Positions 1-5,210 are shown, numbered from the stretch's first letter. The stretch: 5,642 nucleotides of DNA from Burkholderiales bacterium (GCA_029266935.1 JAQSVY010000109.1:1-5642), one strand, 5' to 3'. The notes: a model not told the origin generated them from the letters alone. A program made the numbers and translations.

Positions 1-436
1 GGAGCACGGCGCGGACGCGGGCATCAACTACGCGAGCGAGGACCTGCGCGAGCGCATCAAGGTGCTGACCGACGGCCGCGGGGTCGACGTCGTCTATGAC
101 GCGGTCGGCGGGGCGTACACGGAGCCCGCGTTCCGCTCCATCGCCTGGCGCGGGCGGCTCCTCGTCGTCGGCTTTGCCGCCGGCGAGATCCCCAAGCTGC
201 CGCTCAACCTCGCCCTCCTCAAGGGCGCCTCGATCGTGGGCGTCTTCTGGGGTGACTTCGCCCGCCGCGAGCCGCGGCAGTTCGCCGAGAGCGTGCGCCA
301 GCTCGCCGCCTGGTACGGCGAGGGTAGGCTCCGCCCGCACGTCTCGCAGACGATGCCGCTGGCAAAAGCCGCAGACGCGCTGAAGCTGATGGCGGCGCGC
401 CAGGTCAAGGGCAAGCTCGTCCTGACGGTGGGCTAG
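1..436 (+). CDS. Zinc-type alcohol dehydrogenase / NADPH:quinone oxidoreductase family protein, C-terminal part (5' end outside window)
   Basis: The reading frame is open from base 2 to the TAG at 434-436, giving 144 visible residues. Family members are usually about 320-340 residues, so roughly the last 45% is present. The visible part is the end of the Rossmann nucleotide-binding domain and the return to the catalytic domain. It includes GADAGINY, the stretch DGRGVDVVYDAVGG, the strand GRLLVVGFAAGEIP, and the closing LMAARQVKGKLVLTVG typical of quinone oxidoreductase-like medium-chain dehydrogenases. Such cytosolic enzymes reduce quinones or enoyl/enone substrates with NAD(P)H; the exact substrate cannot be read here. 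The N-terminal GroES-like half, which would show whether zinc ligands exist, lies outside the window. The stop codon shares CTAG with the stop of the converging acetyltransferase gene, so there is no spacer for a terminator. Confidence 0.9.
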   Translation, partial: EHGADAGINYASEDLRERIKVLTDGRGVDVVYDAVGGAYTEPAFRSIAWRGRLLVVGFAAGEIPKLPLNLALLKGASIVGVFWGDFARREPRQFAESVRQLAAWYGEGRLRPHVSQTMPLAKAADALKLMAARQVKGKLVLTVG

Positions 437-969
437 GTTTGGGTTGCCGCCTCCTCAGGAGGGGTGCCGTCGCCGCTGCCGAGTGGCCTCTGCATGAGCA
501 CGCTGTCGGCCCAGCGGCCGAACTTGAAGCCGACGGAGCGCAGGGTGCCGACGCGCAGGAAGCCGAACGCGGCATGCAGGTTGATCGAGGCAGCGTTGGC
601 GCTGTCGCCGATCACGGCGACGATCTGGCGGTAGCCAAGCGCCTCGCAGCGACGCACGAGCTCGGCGAGCAGCGCGCCGCCGACGCCCTTGCCAGTCATG
701 TCCTCGCGCACGTAGACGGAGTCCTCGAGCGCGTAGCGGTAGGCCGAGCGCGCGCGGTAAGGAGCGCAGTAGCCGTAGCCCGCCACGGTGCCGGCGAAAT
801 CAGCCACTAGCCATGGAAGCCCTCGGCTCACGACTTCATCGTGGCGGCGGCGCATCTCGTCCACGGCGGGGGGCTGCTCCTCGAAGGAAGCGAGGCCATG
901 CAATACATGGTGGGCGTAGATGGCCTGGATGGCGGGAAAGTCCGCCGCCACGGCCAGCCGCAGCTTCAC
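433..969 (-). CDS. GNAT family N-acetyltransferase, MnaT/phosphinothricin acetyltransferase-like
   Basis: This 178-residue protein spans one GNAT domain, the usual length for the Pat/MnaT group, which transfers acetyl from acetyl-CoA to the amino group of small amino-acid-like substrates in the cytosol. Recognisable parts are YAHHVLHGLASFEEQPP (18-34), GYGYCAPYRARSAYRYALEDSVYV (acceptor side, about 64-87), the acetyl-CoA pyrophosphate loop MTGKGVGGAL (91-100), and ANAASINLHAAFGFLRVG followed by VGFKFGRWADSVLMQ (124-160), a hallmark of this subfamily. The first position of the R/Q-x-x-G-x-G loop is Thr92 rather than Arg or Gln. The start is GTG at 969, 4 nt after the aldolase stop. The only SD-like bases (GAGG, 972-975) overlap that stop and lie just 2 nt from the GTG, so translation is probably coupled. 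Tolerance to phosphinothricin cannot be concluded; methionine sulfoximine/sulfone or other amino acids are equally possible. Confidence 0.9.
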   Translation of the reverse strand: MKLRLAVAADFPAIQAIYAHHVLHGLASFEEQPPAVDEMRRRHDEVVSRGLPWLVADFAGTVAGYGYCAPYRARSAYRYALEDSVYVREDMTGKGVGGALLAELVRRCEALGYRQIVAVIGDSANAASINLHAAFGFLRVGTLRSVGFKFGRWADSVLMQRPLGSGDGTPPEEAATQT

Positions 970-973
970 TGCC

Positions 974-1732
974 TCAGCGAGAATATCCCGGCTCCTCGCG
1001 CTCGAGGATGCGCTTGAGGGCGCTGAAGTGCGCCTCGGCGTACTTCGGGGCGTCGACCCGCATAAGATCGTATGTTTTCTGGACTACGTCGGCATGCACT
1101 GCGCGCAGCTTCCCGCCCATCGAGCGCGCCAGTACCTGCAGCCGGCAGGCCCGCTCGAGGTAATAGAGCGAGTCGAAGGCGTCGGCCACGGTTTCGCCCA
1201 CGACGATGACGCCGTGGCTGGCGAGGAACATCACGCGCTTCGTGCCGAGCGCTCGCGCCAGGCGGTCGCCTTCGGCGTCGTCGACTACCAGCCCGTTGTA
1301 GATGTCGTCGTACGCGATGTCCTCGTGAAAGCGCAGCGCGTTCTGCTCCGCCATCTCGAGGCGCCCACCTTCGAGCAGCGTGAGCGCGGTGGCGTACGGC
1401 ATGTGGGTGTGCAGCACGCACGCCGCGCGCGGGTGCGCGAGGTGGATGCGCGAATGGATGTAGAAGGCGGTCTTCTCGAACTCGCCTTCGCCTTCGAGGA
1501 CATTGCCCTGGCCGTCGAGCGCGAGGAGGTTGGAGGCGGTGACCTCGCTCCAGTGCAGCCCGTAGCGGTTCAGCAGAAAGCGGCCGCCCTCCAGCATGAA
1601 GCTGAAGTGGTTGCAGACGCCTTCGTGCAGGTCGAGGCGGACCGCCAGCCGGAAGGCGGCGGCGAGGTCGACCCTCGCCGCGCGCTCGGAGGCGGTGGCG
1701 CTCTTCAGCTCGCGCAGGTTGCCCATGGCCAT
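974..1732 (-). CDS. Class II aldolase/adducin family protein
   Basis: The 252-residue protein matches the class II aldolase/adducin fold over nearly its whole length. Visible landmarks are GVCNHFSF (38-45, the substrate-phosphate-loop region), the metal-ligand pair in VLHTHMPYATAL (His108 and His110), the third expected zinc ligand in ASHGVIVVGE (His173), and the helix ADAFDSLYYLERACRLQ (183-199). Family members are cytosolic, metal-dependent enzymes that cleave or epimerise sugar phosphates or decarboxylate related compounds. This adducin-like branch generally has no assigned substrate, and I cannot assign one. Two ATG starts are possible, at 1732 and 1726; neither has a Shine-Dalgarno sequence, and a TATAAT sits 2 nt upstream of the first. 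If that is the -10 element, the message would begin close to the second ATG. The gene is followed after 4 nt by the GNAT gene and is divergent from a lipoprotein gene. Confidence 0.92.
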   Translation of the reverse strand: MAMGNLRELKSATASERAARVDLAAAFRLAVRLDLHEGVCNHFSFMLEGGRFLLNRYGLHWSEVTASNLLALDGQGNVLEGEGEFEKTAFYIHSRIHLAHPRAACVLHTHMPYATALTLLEGGRLEMAEQNALRFHEDIAYDDIYNGLVVDDAEGDRLARALGTKRVMFLASHGVIVVGETVADAFDSLYYLERACRLQVLARSMGGKLRAVHADVVQKTYDLMRVDAPKYAEAHFSALKRILEREEPGYSR

Positions 1733-1748
1733 CGATTATAGTGTGCCC
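1733..1748. promoter_or_regulatory. Candidate divergent promoter with overlapping -10 elements
   Basis: Only 16 bp separate the aldolase ATG (1732, minus) from the lipoprotein ATG (1749, plus). The minus strand carries a perfect TATAAT at 1740-1735. The plus strand carries TATAGT at 1737-1742, a 5/6 match sharing four bases with it. A start 7 nt after the plus hexamer falls exactly on the A of the lipoprotein ATG (1749). On the minus strand, 7-9 nt downstream is 1728-1726, at the second aldolase ATG. No good -35 box was found: the best is ATGACG on the minus strand at 1765-1760 with a long 19-bp spacer. This is sequence-based inference; transcription starts are not demonstrated. Confidence 0.45.
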
Positions 1749-2024
1749 ATGAAGCGCACCGTCATCGCCCTCGCCGCGGCCCTCCTGCTCGCCTCCTGCT
1801 CGAAGGTGACGCAGGAGAACTTCGCCCGGATCGAGGAAGGGATGAGCGAGGCCCAGGTCATCGCCATCCTCGGCTCGCCCACCGAGTCGAACAGCGTCAC
1901 GGTGCTCGGCGTCTCGGGCACCGCCTCGCGCTGGAGCGGCGGCGACGCCGTCATCACGGTGCGCTTCGTCAACGGCAAGGTCGCCCTGAAGAGCTTCGAC
2001 AAGCCCGTCGGCAAGCAGAAATAG
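1749..2024 (+). CDS. Small BamE/DUF3862-like lipoprotein
   Basis: This is a 91-residue predicted lipoprotein. A basic start (MKRT), a hydrophobic stretch (5-15) and the lipobox LASC place the lipidated cysteine at residue 17, so the mature protein is about 75 residues and periplasm-facing. The mature part carries the SmpA/OmlA (BamE-like) signature: NFARIEEGMSEAQVIAILGSP (24-44), then a beta-rich remainder ending ITVRFVNGKVALKSF. This most resembles DUF3862-type proteins. BamE proper is an outer-membrane assembly accessory factor; this small relative need not share that role. ATG 1749 was chosen because it gives a canonical signal peptide; an in-frame GTG (1743) and ATG (1725) lie upstream, the latter with AGG 6 nt before it but overlapping the divergent gene. 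No SD precedes 1749. A hairpin follows the stop by 2 nt. Confidence 0.85.
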   Translation: MKRTVIALAAALLLASCSKVTQENFARIEEGMSEAQVIAILGSPTESNSVTVLGVSGTASRWSGGDAVITVRFVNGKVALKSFDKPVGKQK

Positions 2025-2026
2025 GA

Positions 2027-2047
2027 AGGGCGCCGCGCGGGCGCCCT
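2027..2047. terminator. Perfect GC-rich hairpin between convergent genes, probable bidirectional terminator
   Basis: AGGGCGCC (2027-2034) and GGCGCCCT (2040-2047) are perfect 8-bp inverted arms around a 5-nt loop. The hairpin lies between the stop of the BamE-like lipoprotein (2024) and the stop of the converging glycine-zipper gene (2072). There is no U-tract on the plus side. On the minus strand it is followed by TTCCTATTTCTG, a weakly T-rich tail. It is therefore a better terminator for the leftward pair than for the rightward gene. Confidence 0.6.
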
Positions 2048-2071
2048 GTGCGTGATGCGGGACTGCTCCGG

Positions 2072-2302
2072 CTAGCGGTTCTTGCGCTCGTCGTATTCCC
2101 GGCCGGCTTCGTGGCCGAGAACGCCGCCGCCGACCGCGCCGCCGATAGTGCCGATGGTGCTGCCGCCGGTGACCGCCGAGCCCACCGCGCCGCCCACCAC
2201 CGCGCCGCCCACCGCACCCTTCTGTTCGCTCGACATGCTCTCGCAACCCGCGGCGCCGATGGCGCCCGCGAGGATGCCCGCTGCAATCAGGAATCTGCTC
2301 AT
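2072..2302 (-). CDS. Glycine-zipper small lipoprotein (OsmB/YMGG-like)
   Basis: This is a 76-residue predicted envelope protein. Residues 4-19 form a hydrophobic signal segment ending in AAGC, so Cys20 is the likely lipidation site; the -3 residue is Ala rather than the preferred Leu, making the lipobox slightly weak. From residue 29 to about 66 it is a glycine zipper with small residues at regular spacing, built partly from the repeated pentapeptide VGGAV, followed by a charged tail (HEAGREYDERKNR). Such proteins usually sit in or against the outer membrane and are often stress-induced; their precise function is generally unknown. The start at 2302 is fixed by a strong GGAGG (2314-2310) with 7-nt spacing and by the signal peptide. 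It lies 43 bp downstream of the 40-residue membrane-protein gene on the same strand and may share its transcript. Confidence 0.85.
   Translation of the reverse strand: MSRFLIAAGILAGAIGAAGCESMSSEQKGAVGGAVVGGAVGSAVTGGSTIGTIGGAVGGGVLGHEAGREYDERKNR
2182..2213. repeat. 15-bp tandem repeat inside the glycine-zipper gene
   Basis: Bases 2182-2198 match 2197-2213 exactly, a period of 15 bp. On the minus strand this encodes two consecutive VGGAV pentapeptides of the glycine zipper. The repeat is in frame, so copy-number change would lengthen or shorten the zipper by five residues without shifting frame. Confidence 0.8.
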
Positions 2303-2345
2303 GTGCCTGCCTCCGATGTAAGAAAGGAAAATTGCGCCAAGTCGC

Positions 2346-2468
2346 TCAGGTGCAGCCGCGCAACAGGAACAGCACGAGGAGCACCGGGATCGGCACGCCA
2401 AGTGCCCAAAGCAGGACCCAGCCGAGCTTCCCTTCCTGCTTGCGACGCCACTGCTGGAGCTTCTCCAT
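2346..2468 (-). CDS. Small single-pass membrane protein (40 residues)
   Basis: An ATG at 2468 opens a 40-residue frame ending at TGA (2348-2346). A strong ribosome site, GGAGG at 2477-2473, stands 4 nt before the ATG. The product has a short hydrophilic, basic N-terminus (MEKLQQWRRKQEGKLG), then a hydrophobic stretch GWVLLWALGVPIPVLLVLFLL (16-36) with a V-P-I-P kink, and ends RGCT. By the positive-inside rule the N-terminus would be cytoplasmic. I recall similar short proteins ending in LLRGCT in other proteobacteria, but cannot verify this here, and no function is known to me. It is 43 bp upstream of the glycine-zipper lipoprotein gene in the same orientation. The Cys near the C-terminus is not a lipobox. 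Confidence rests on the RBS, coherent membrane topology and good fit to the otherwise empty interval. Confidence 0.78.
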   Translation of the reverse strand: MEKLQQWRRKQEGKLGWVLLWALGVPIPVLLVLFLLRGCT

Positions 2469-2563
2469 ACGACCTCCAAGGACCATGTAGGGGGAAAAGC
2501 AGCAAGCCGCATGCCACGCCAGGGAGCGACAATGTCCGGAATTTCACTACACCGAGGCTCGCA
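2469..2563. other. Intergenic region between divergent membrane-protein and hydratase genes
   Basis: These 95 bp separate the leftward 40-residue gene from the rightward enoyl-CoA hydratase and must carry at least one promoter if both genes start here. It holds the two ribosome sites (GGAGG at 2477-2473 minus; GAGG at 2554-2557 plus) and is less GC-rich than the genes. I did not find a convincing -35/-10 pair or operator on either strand. Confidence 0.5.
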
Positions 2564-3349
2564 ATGAACAAGCCCGTACTGCACACCGTCGACCCCCGGG
2601 GGGTCGCCGCCGTGACCTTCAACCGGCCCGAGGTCAACAACGCCTACGACGGTGCCCTCGTCCAGGGACTGCACGACGCAATGGACGAGTTGGCGGTGCA
2701 TCGCGGGCTGCGCGCGGTGGTGCTGCGCGGCGCGGGCCGCCACTTCCAGGCGGGCGCGGACCTGAAATGGATCACGCAGGTGAAAGGCGAGTCCGTGGAG
2801 GCGAACGAGCGCGCCTCGCGCGCCACCGCGCTCGCGGTGCACCGGCTGAACACGCTGCCGGTGCCCACGCTCGCGCTGGTGCAGGGAGCATGCTTCGGCG
2901 GCGGCACCGGCATCCTCGCCGCGTGCGACATCGTCATCGCCGCAGAGGACGCGATGTTCTCCATCAGCGAGACCCGTTGGGGGCTGATGGCGGGCATCAT
3001 CCTGCCGCAGCTCGCCGATGCCATCGGCGCGCGCCAGGTGCGCCGCTACGCCCTGTCAGGCGAGCGCTTCGGCGCCCGGGAGGCGCGCCGCGTCGGCCTG
3101 GTGCACGAGGTCGTGCCGGCCGCGGAGCTGCAGGCCGCGGGCGAGCGCATGGTGGATCAGCTGCTGCAGAACGCGCCCGAGGCGAACGCGCAGACCAAGG
3201 CGGCCGCGCTCGAGTTCGCCTGGGGCGCGGTGGACGAGGCGGTGCTCGAACGGCTCGTCGCGCAGCACGCCGCGAAGCGGCGGAGCGCGGAGGCCACCGA
3301 GGGACTTGCTTCCTTCGCGGAGAAGCGCGCCGCCCGCTGGACCGCCTAG
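2564..3349 (+). CDS. Enoyl-CoA hydratase/isomerase family protein (LiuC/AtuE-like subgroup)
   Basis: The 261-residue protein is a full-length crotonase. It acts on acyl-CoA thioesters in the cytosol, normally adding water to a 2-enoyl-CoA. The first oxyanion-hole segment is HFQAGADLKWI (60-70) and the second is GACFGGGTGILAACD (108-122). The region corresponding to the second catalytic glutamate is FSISETRWGL (132-141, Glu136). The position of the other usual catalytic Glu (Glu144 of rat mitochondrial hydratase) appears to be Gly116. The pattern GGGxGxxxxCD with SETRxGL resembles, from memory, methylglutaconyl-CoA hydratase LiuC and isohexenylglutaconyl-CoA hydratase AtuE of leucine and acyclic-terpene degradation. 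Without neighbouring liu or atu genes the substrate stays open. ATG 2564 is supported by GAGG at 2554-2557 with 6-nt spacing and by alignment of the family N-terminus. The TAG stop shares CTAG with the converging lipoprotein gene. Confidence 0.92.
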   Translation: MNKPVLHTVDPRGVAAVTFNRPEVNNAYDGALVQGLHDAMDELAVHRGLRAVVLRGAGRHFQAGADLKWITQVKGESVEANERASRATALAVHRLNTLPVPTLALVQGACFGGGTGILAACDIVIAAEDAMFSISETRWGLMAGIILPQLADAIGARQVRRYALSGERFGAREARRVGLVHEVVPAAELQAAGERMVDQLLQNAPEANAQTKAAALEFAWGAVDEAVLERLVAQHAAKRRSAEATEGLASFAEKRAARWTA

Positions 3350-3825
3350 AGGCGCTCGGCCGCGGCGGTGAGGTCGTTGCGGCGGAACTGGCTGGTGACG
3401 ACGCCCTTCTGGTCGATGCCGACGTGCAGCATCCACGGCATCTGCGCCCAGCGGTACGGATAGTCCCAGATGATCTCCCAACCGTTTATCCCGATCCACT
3501 CCTGCACCGGTGGGCCGAGCATCAGGCGCAGCTCCTCGCGCGTGGTCTTACCGTCGATGATGCGGTCGAAATTCTTCTCGTAGAGCACCTGTTCTACCTG
3601 GAGCAGCTTGCCGTCCGGGCCGATCTCGGCGCGGTAAGTCTCCCTGCCGACCCGCCCGCGTGGATAGAACCAGACTTCGCCGCCATGCGGTGCCTTCAGG
3701 ACCTCGGCCGGCGCGCCCATCTCCGCGCGCACCGCCGCCGCGTCGTGCACGCCGGGCTGGAGGTTGCGGCCGTCGCTGACGCAGCCGGCGAGGAGAAGAG
3801 CCAGGAGTAAAGCAAGGAACCTCAT
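3346..3825 (-). CDS. Lipoprotein with two BamE-like half-repeats
   Basis: This is a 159-residue predicted outer-membrane or periplasm-facing lipoprotein. The signal peptide MRFLALLLALLLAGC has a canonical LAGC lipobox with Cys15. The mature protein seems to contain two similar units: unit one has HDAAAVRAEMGAPAEV (27-42) then GEVWFYP (49-55); unit two has KTTREELRLMLGPPVQEW (93-110) then WEIIWDYP (116-123). Each is helix, (M/L)G-x-P turn, then a strand with Trp and Tyr-Pro, as in SmpA/OmlA (BamE-like) domains. Such domains typically mediate protein contacts at the outer membrane; the partner is unknown. ATG 3825 is set by the signal peptide; no clear SD precedes it. It lies 44 bp after the FAD oxidoreductase stop and may be cotranscribed with it, though a functional link is not obvious. 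The final stop overlaps the hydratase stop. Confidence 0.85.
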   Translation of the reverse strand: MRFLALLLALLLAGCVSDGRNLQPGVHDAAAVRAEMGAPAEVLKAPHGGEVWFYPRGRVGRETYRAEIGPDGKLLQVEQVLYEKNFDRIIDGKTTREELRLMLGPPVQEWIGINGWEIIWDYPYRWAQMPWMLHVGIDQKGVVTSQFRRNDLTAAAERL

Positions 3826-3840
3826 GTCGAGTAAGACACA

Positions 3841-3854
3841 TCCGGGGGCCCGGA
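3841..3854. repeat. Short inverted repeat between FAD oxidoreductase and lipoprotein genes
   Basis: TCCGG (3841-3845) and CCGGA (3850-3854) form a perfect 5-bp stem with a GGGC loop inside the 44-bp gap after the leftward FAD oxidoreductase stop. No T-tract follows on the minus strand (the next bases read TGTGTCTTAC), so it is at best a weak attenuator or transcript-end structure; chance is possible at this GC content. Confidence 0.3.
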
Positions 3855-3869
3855 AATTCCGCCTCGCAG

Positions 3870-5210
3870 CTACCATTTCCAGCCCAGATAGGCGCCGTCG
3901 CGCTCCAGCCTTTCCTGGAGCTTGCCAACCTCGAGGCGCCGGGGCGCAACGCCTGCCTGGAGCACAAGCGCCGCCGCCGTGCCGGCCGCCTGCCCCATGA
4001 CGAAGCAGGAGCCGGTGACGCGCGCCGAGGACTGGCCCTCGTGGGTCATGGAGGCGCAGCGCCCGGCGACCAGCAGGTTCTCGATCGCGAGCGGCACAAT
4101 CATGCGGTAGGGCAGCTGGTTGAAGCCGCGCTCCTTGCGCGCGAAGACGAACTTCACGTCGCCGGCGATGTGCGCCTCGACCGGCCAGCCGTTGACGCCG
4201 ATCGCATCGGGGAAATCGGCGCAGTCGAGGATCTCGTCCTCGCTCACCATCGTTTCGCCCTTGACGCGGCGCGTCTCGCGGATGCCCAGCTGCGGTGCGA
4301 TCTCGACGATGTAGGACTTCTCGAATCCGGGCGTCACCCCGCGGATGAAGTCGAACACGTCCCAGCACTGGCGACGGCCCTCCACCTCGCCGTACGAGAG
4401 CTGTACCGCGTCGATGCCGCTCACCGCGGTGCCGTCGGGATTCCTGATCTGCGTGAGGTTGGCGCGCCATTCGATCGGGTCGCGCTGCGGGCGCACGATC
4501 GGCTTCTTGCGCGGGAAGCGCCGACCCTTCGCCTCGGCTTCCTCCATGAGCCTGGGAATGAGCTCCCAGGCGCGGCCGGCCTTCTCCGGGTCGACCGCGT
4601 TGATGCGGAACATGGTCGAGGGATAGAGCATGTTGCCCTTGCCGTCGCCCACTTCGTACGGCGCGCCCGCCCAGGCCGCGAGATCGCCGTCGCCCGAGCA
4701 GTCGATGAAGATGTTCCCGAGGATCGCCTGGCGTCCTGACTTGGTCTCGACCATGATCGCCTCGATCTCGCGTTCGTCCTTCATCACCACAGCCACCGCG
4801 AAGGCGTGAAAGAGCAGCGTCGCGCCCGCCCCGAGCAGCATCTCGTCGGCGGCGATCTTGTACGCGGAGATGTCGTAGGCCTGCGCCTGGATGCGGTTCT
4901 GCACCGACATGTGCGGCGGGTTGAGCGCGTCCATCTTCTGCAGCCGCTCGAGCACCTCGTCGCACAGGCCTCGCACCACGCGGCGATGGTCGCCGTCGAC
5001 GTTGGCATGCAGCCCGCAGAAGGTGGAAAGCCCCGCCGCCGTGCCGGCGCCGCCGAGGAAGCCGTAGCGCTCGACGAGGATGGTCGAGCGCCCGGCGCGC
5101 GCCGCCGCGGTAGCGGCGACGATGCCCGCCGGCCCGCCGCCGACCACAACCACGTCGAACTCGCCGAACACCGGGGTCGCGCGCGGCTTTTCCTGGATTG
5201 TCCTGTTCAT
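3870..5210 (-). CDS. FAD-dependent oxidoreductase (FAD_oxidored, pfam12831-like)
   Basis: The 446-residue flavoprotein is complete. The N-terminal dinucleotide fold is FDVVVVGGGPAGIVAATAAARAG (18-40, GxGxxG with Gly24, 26, 29), with the ribose-binding acid at Glu47 and the family motif RYGFLGGAGT (48-57). Later landmarks are IDCSGDGDLAAWAGAPYE (169-186), the characteristic LGIRETRRVKGE (308-319), and the C-terminal FAD segment NLLVAGRCAS...TGSCFVMGQAAGTAAAL (378-415). Members are mostly uncharacterised; the fold predicts FAD-linked oxidation or reduction of a small organic substrate in the cytosol. No signal peptide or membrane helix is visible. Its ATG overlaps the TGA of the upstream IlvD/Edd dehydratase (ATGA, 5210-5207), so translation is probably coupled and both likely serve one pathway, plausibly hydroxy-acid or sugar-acid catabolism. 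There is only a weak purine-rich SD (GAAGAA), consistent with coupling. Confidence 0.9.
   Translation of the reverse strand: MNRTIQEKPRATPVFGEFDVVVVGGGPAGIVAATAAARAGRSTILVERYGFLGGAGTAAGLSTFCGLHANVDGDHRRVVRGLCDEVLERLQKMDALNPPHMSVQNRIQAQAYDISAYKIAADEMLLGAGATLLFHAFAVAVVMKDEREIEAIMVETKSGRQAILGNIFIDCSGDGDLAAWAGAPYEVGDGKGNMLYPSTMFRINAVDPEKAGRAWELIPRLMEEAEAKGRRFPRKKPIVRPQRDPIEWRANLTQIRNPDGTAVSGIDAVQLSYGEVEGRRQCWDVFDFIRGVTPGFEKSYIVEIAPQLGIRETRRVKGETMVSEDEILDCADFPDAIGVNGWPVEAHIAGDVKFVFARKERGFNQLPYRMIVPLAIENLLVAGRCASMTHEGQSSARVTGSCFVMGQAAGTAAALVLQAGVAPRRLEVGKLQERLERDGAYLGWKW

Noticed and set aside
1596..1748. N-terminal extension of the BamE-like lipoprotein
   Set aside because: It would bury the signal peptide and overlap the aldolase gene; ATG 1749 gives a standard lipoprotein start. 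The nearer ATG 1725 is less likely but not excluded.
2025..2075. Stop-codon readthrough extension of the BamE-like lipoprotein to a second TAG at 2073-2075
   Set aside because: The 16 open codons run through the terminator-like hairpin and encode no recognisable motif; a stretch this short is expected by chance at this GC content.
966..2246. Long minus-strand open frame (over 400 codons) across the aldolase and lipoprotein genes
   Set aside because: Arg/Gly/Ala-rich, no recognisable domain, and overlaps well-supported genes in other frames; a GC-rich shadow.
2048..2563. N-terminal extension of the enoyl-CoA hydratase frame
   Set aside because: It runs antisense through the glycine-zipper and 40-residue genes; the ATG at 2564 has a ribosome site and matches the family N-terminus.
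2767..3810. Plus-strand open frame of about 347 codons over the hydratase and lipoprotein
   Set aside because: Low-complexity Arg/Ala/Gly composition antisense or out of frame to two clear gene families.
4041..4739. Plus-strand open frame of 232 codons inside the FAD oxidoreductase gene
   Set aside because: Antisense shadow with no motif; the opposite strand encodes a full-length recognised flavoprotein.
3826..4965. Minus-strand in-frame extension upstream of the tandem BamE-like lipoprotein, overlapping the FAD gene
   Set aside because: The extension is Arg-rich with no domain, while the Met at 3825 begins a canonical lipoprotein signal peptide; the FAD oxidoreductase frame is clearly the real gene there.
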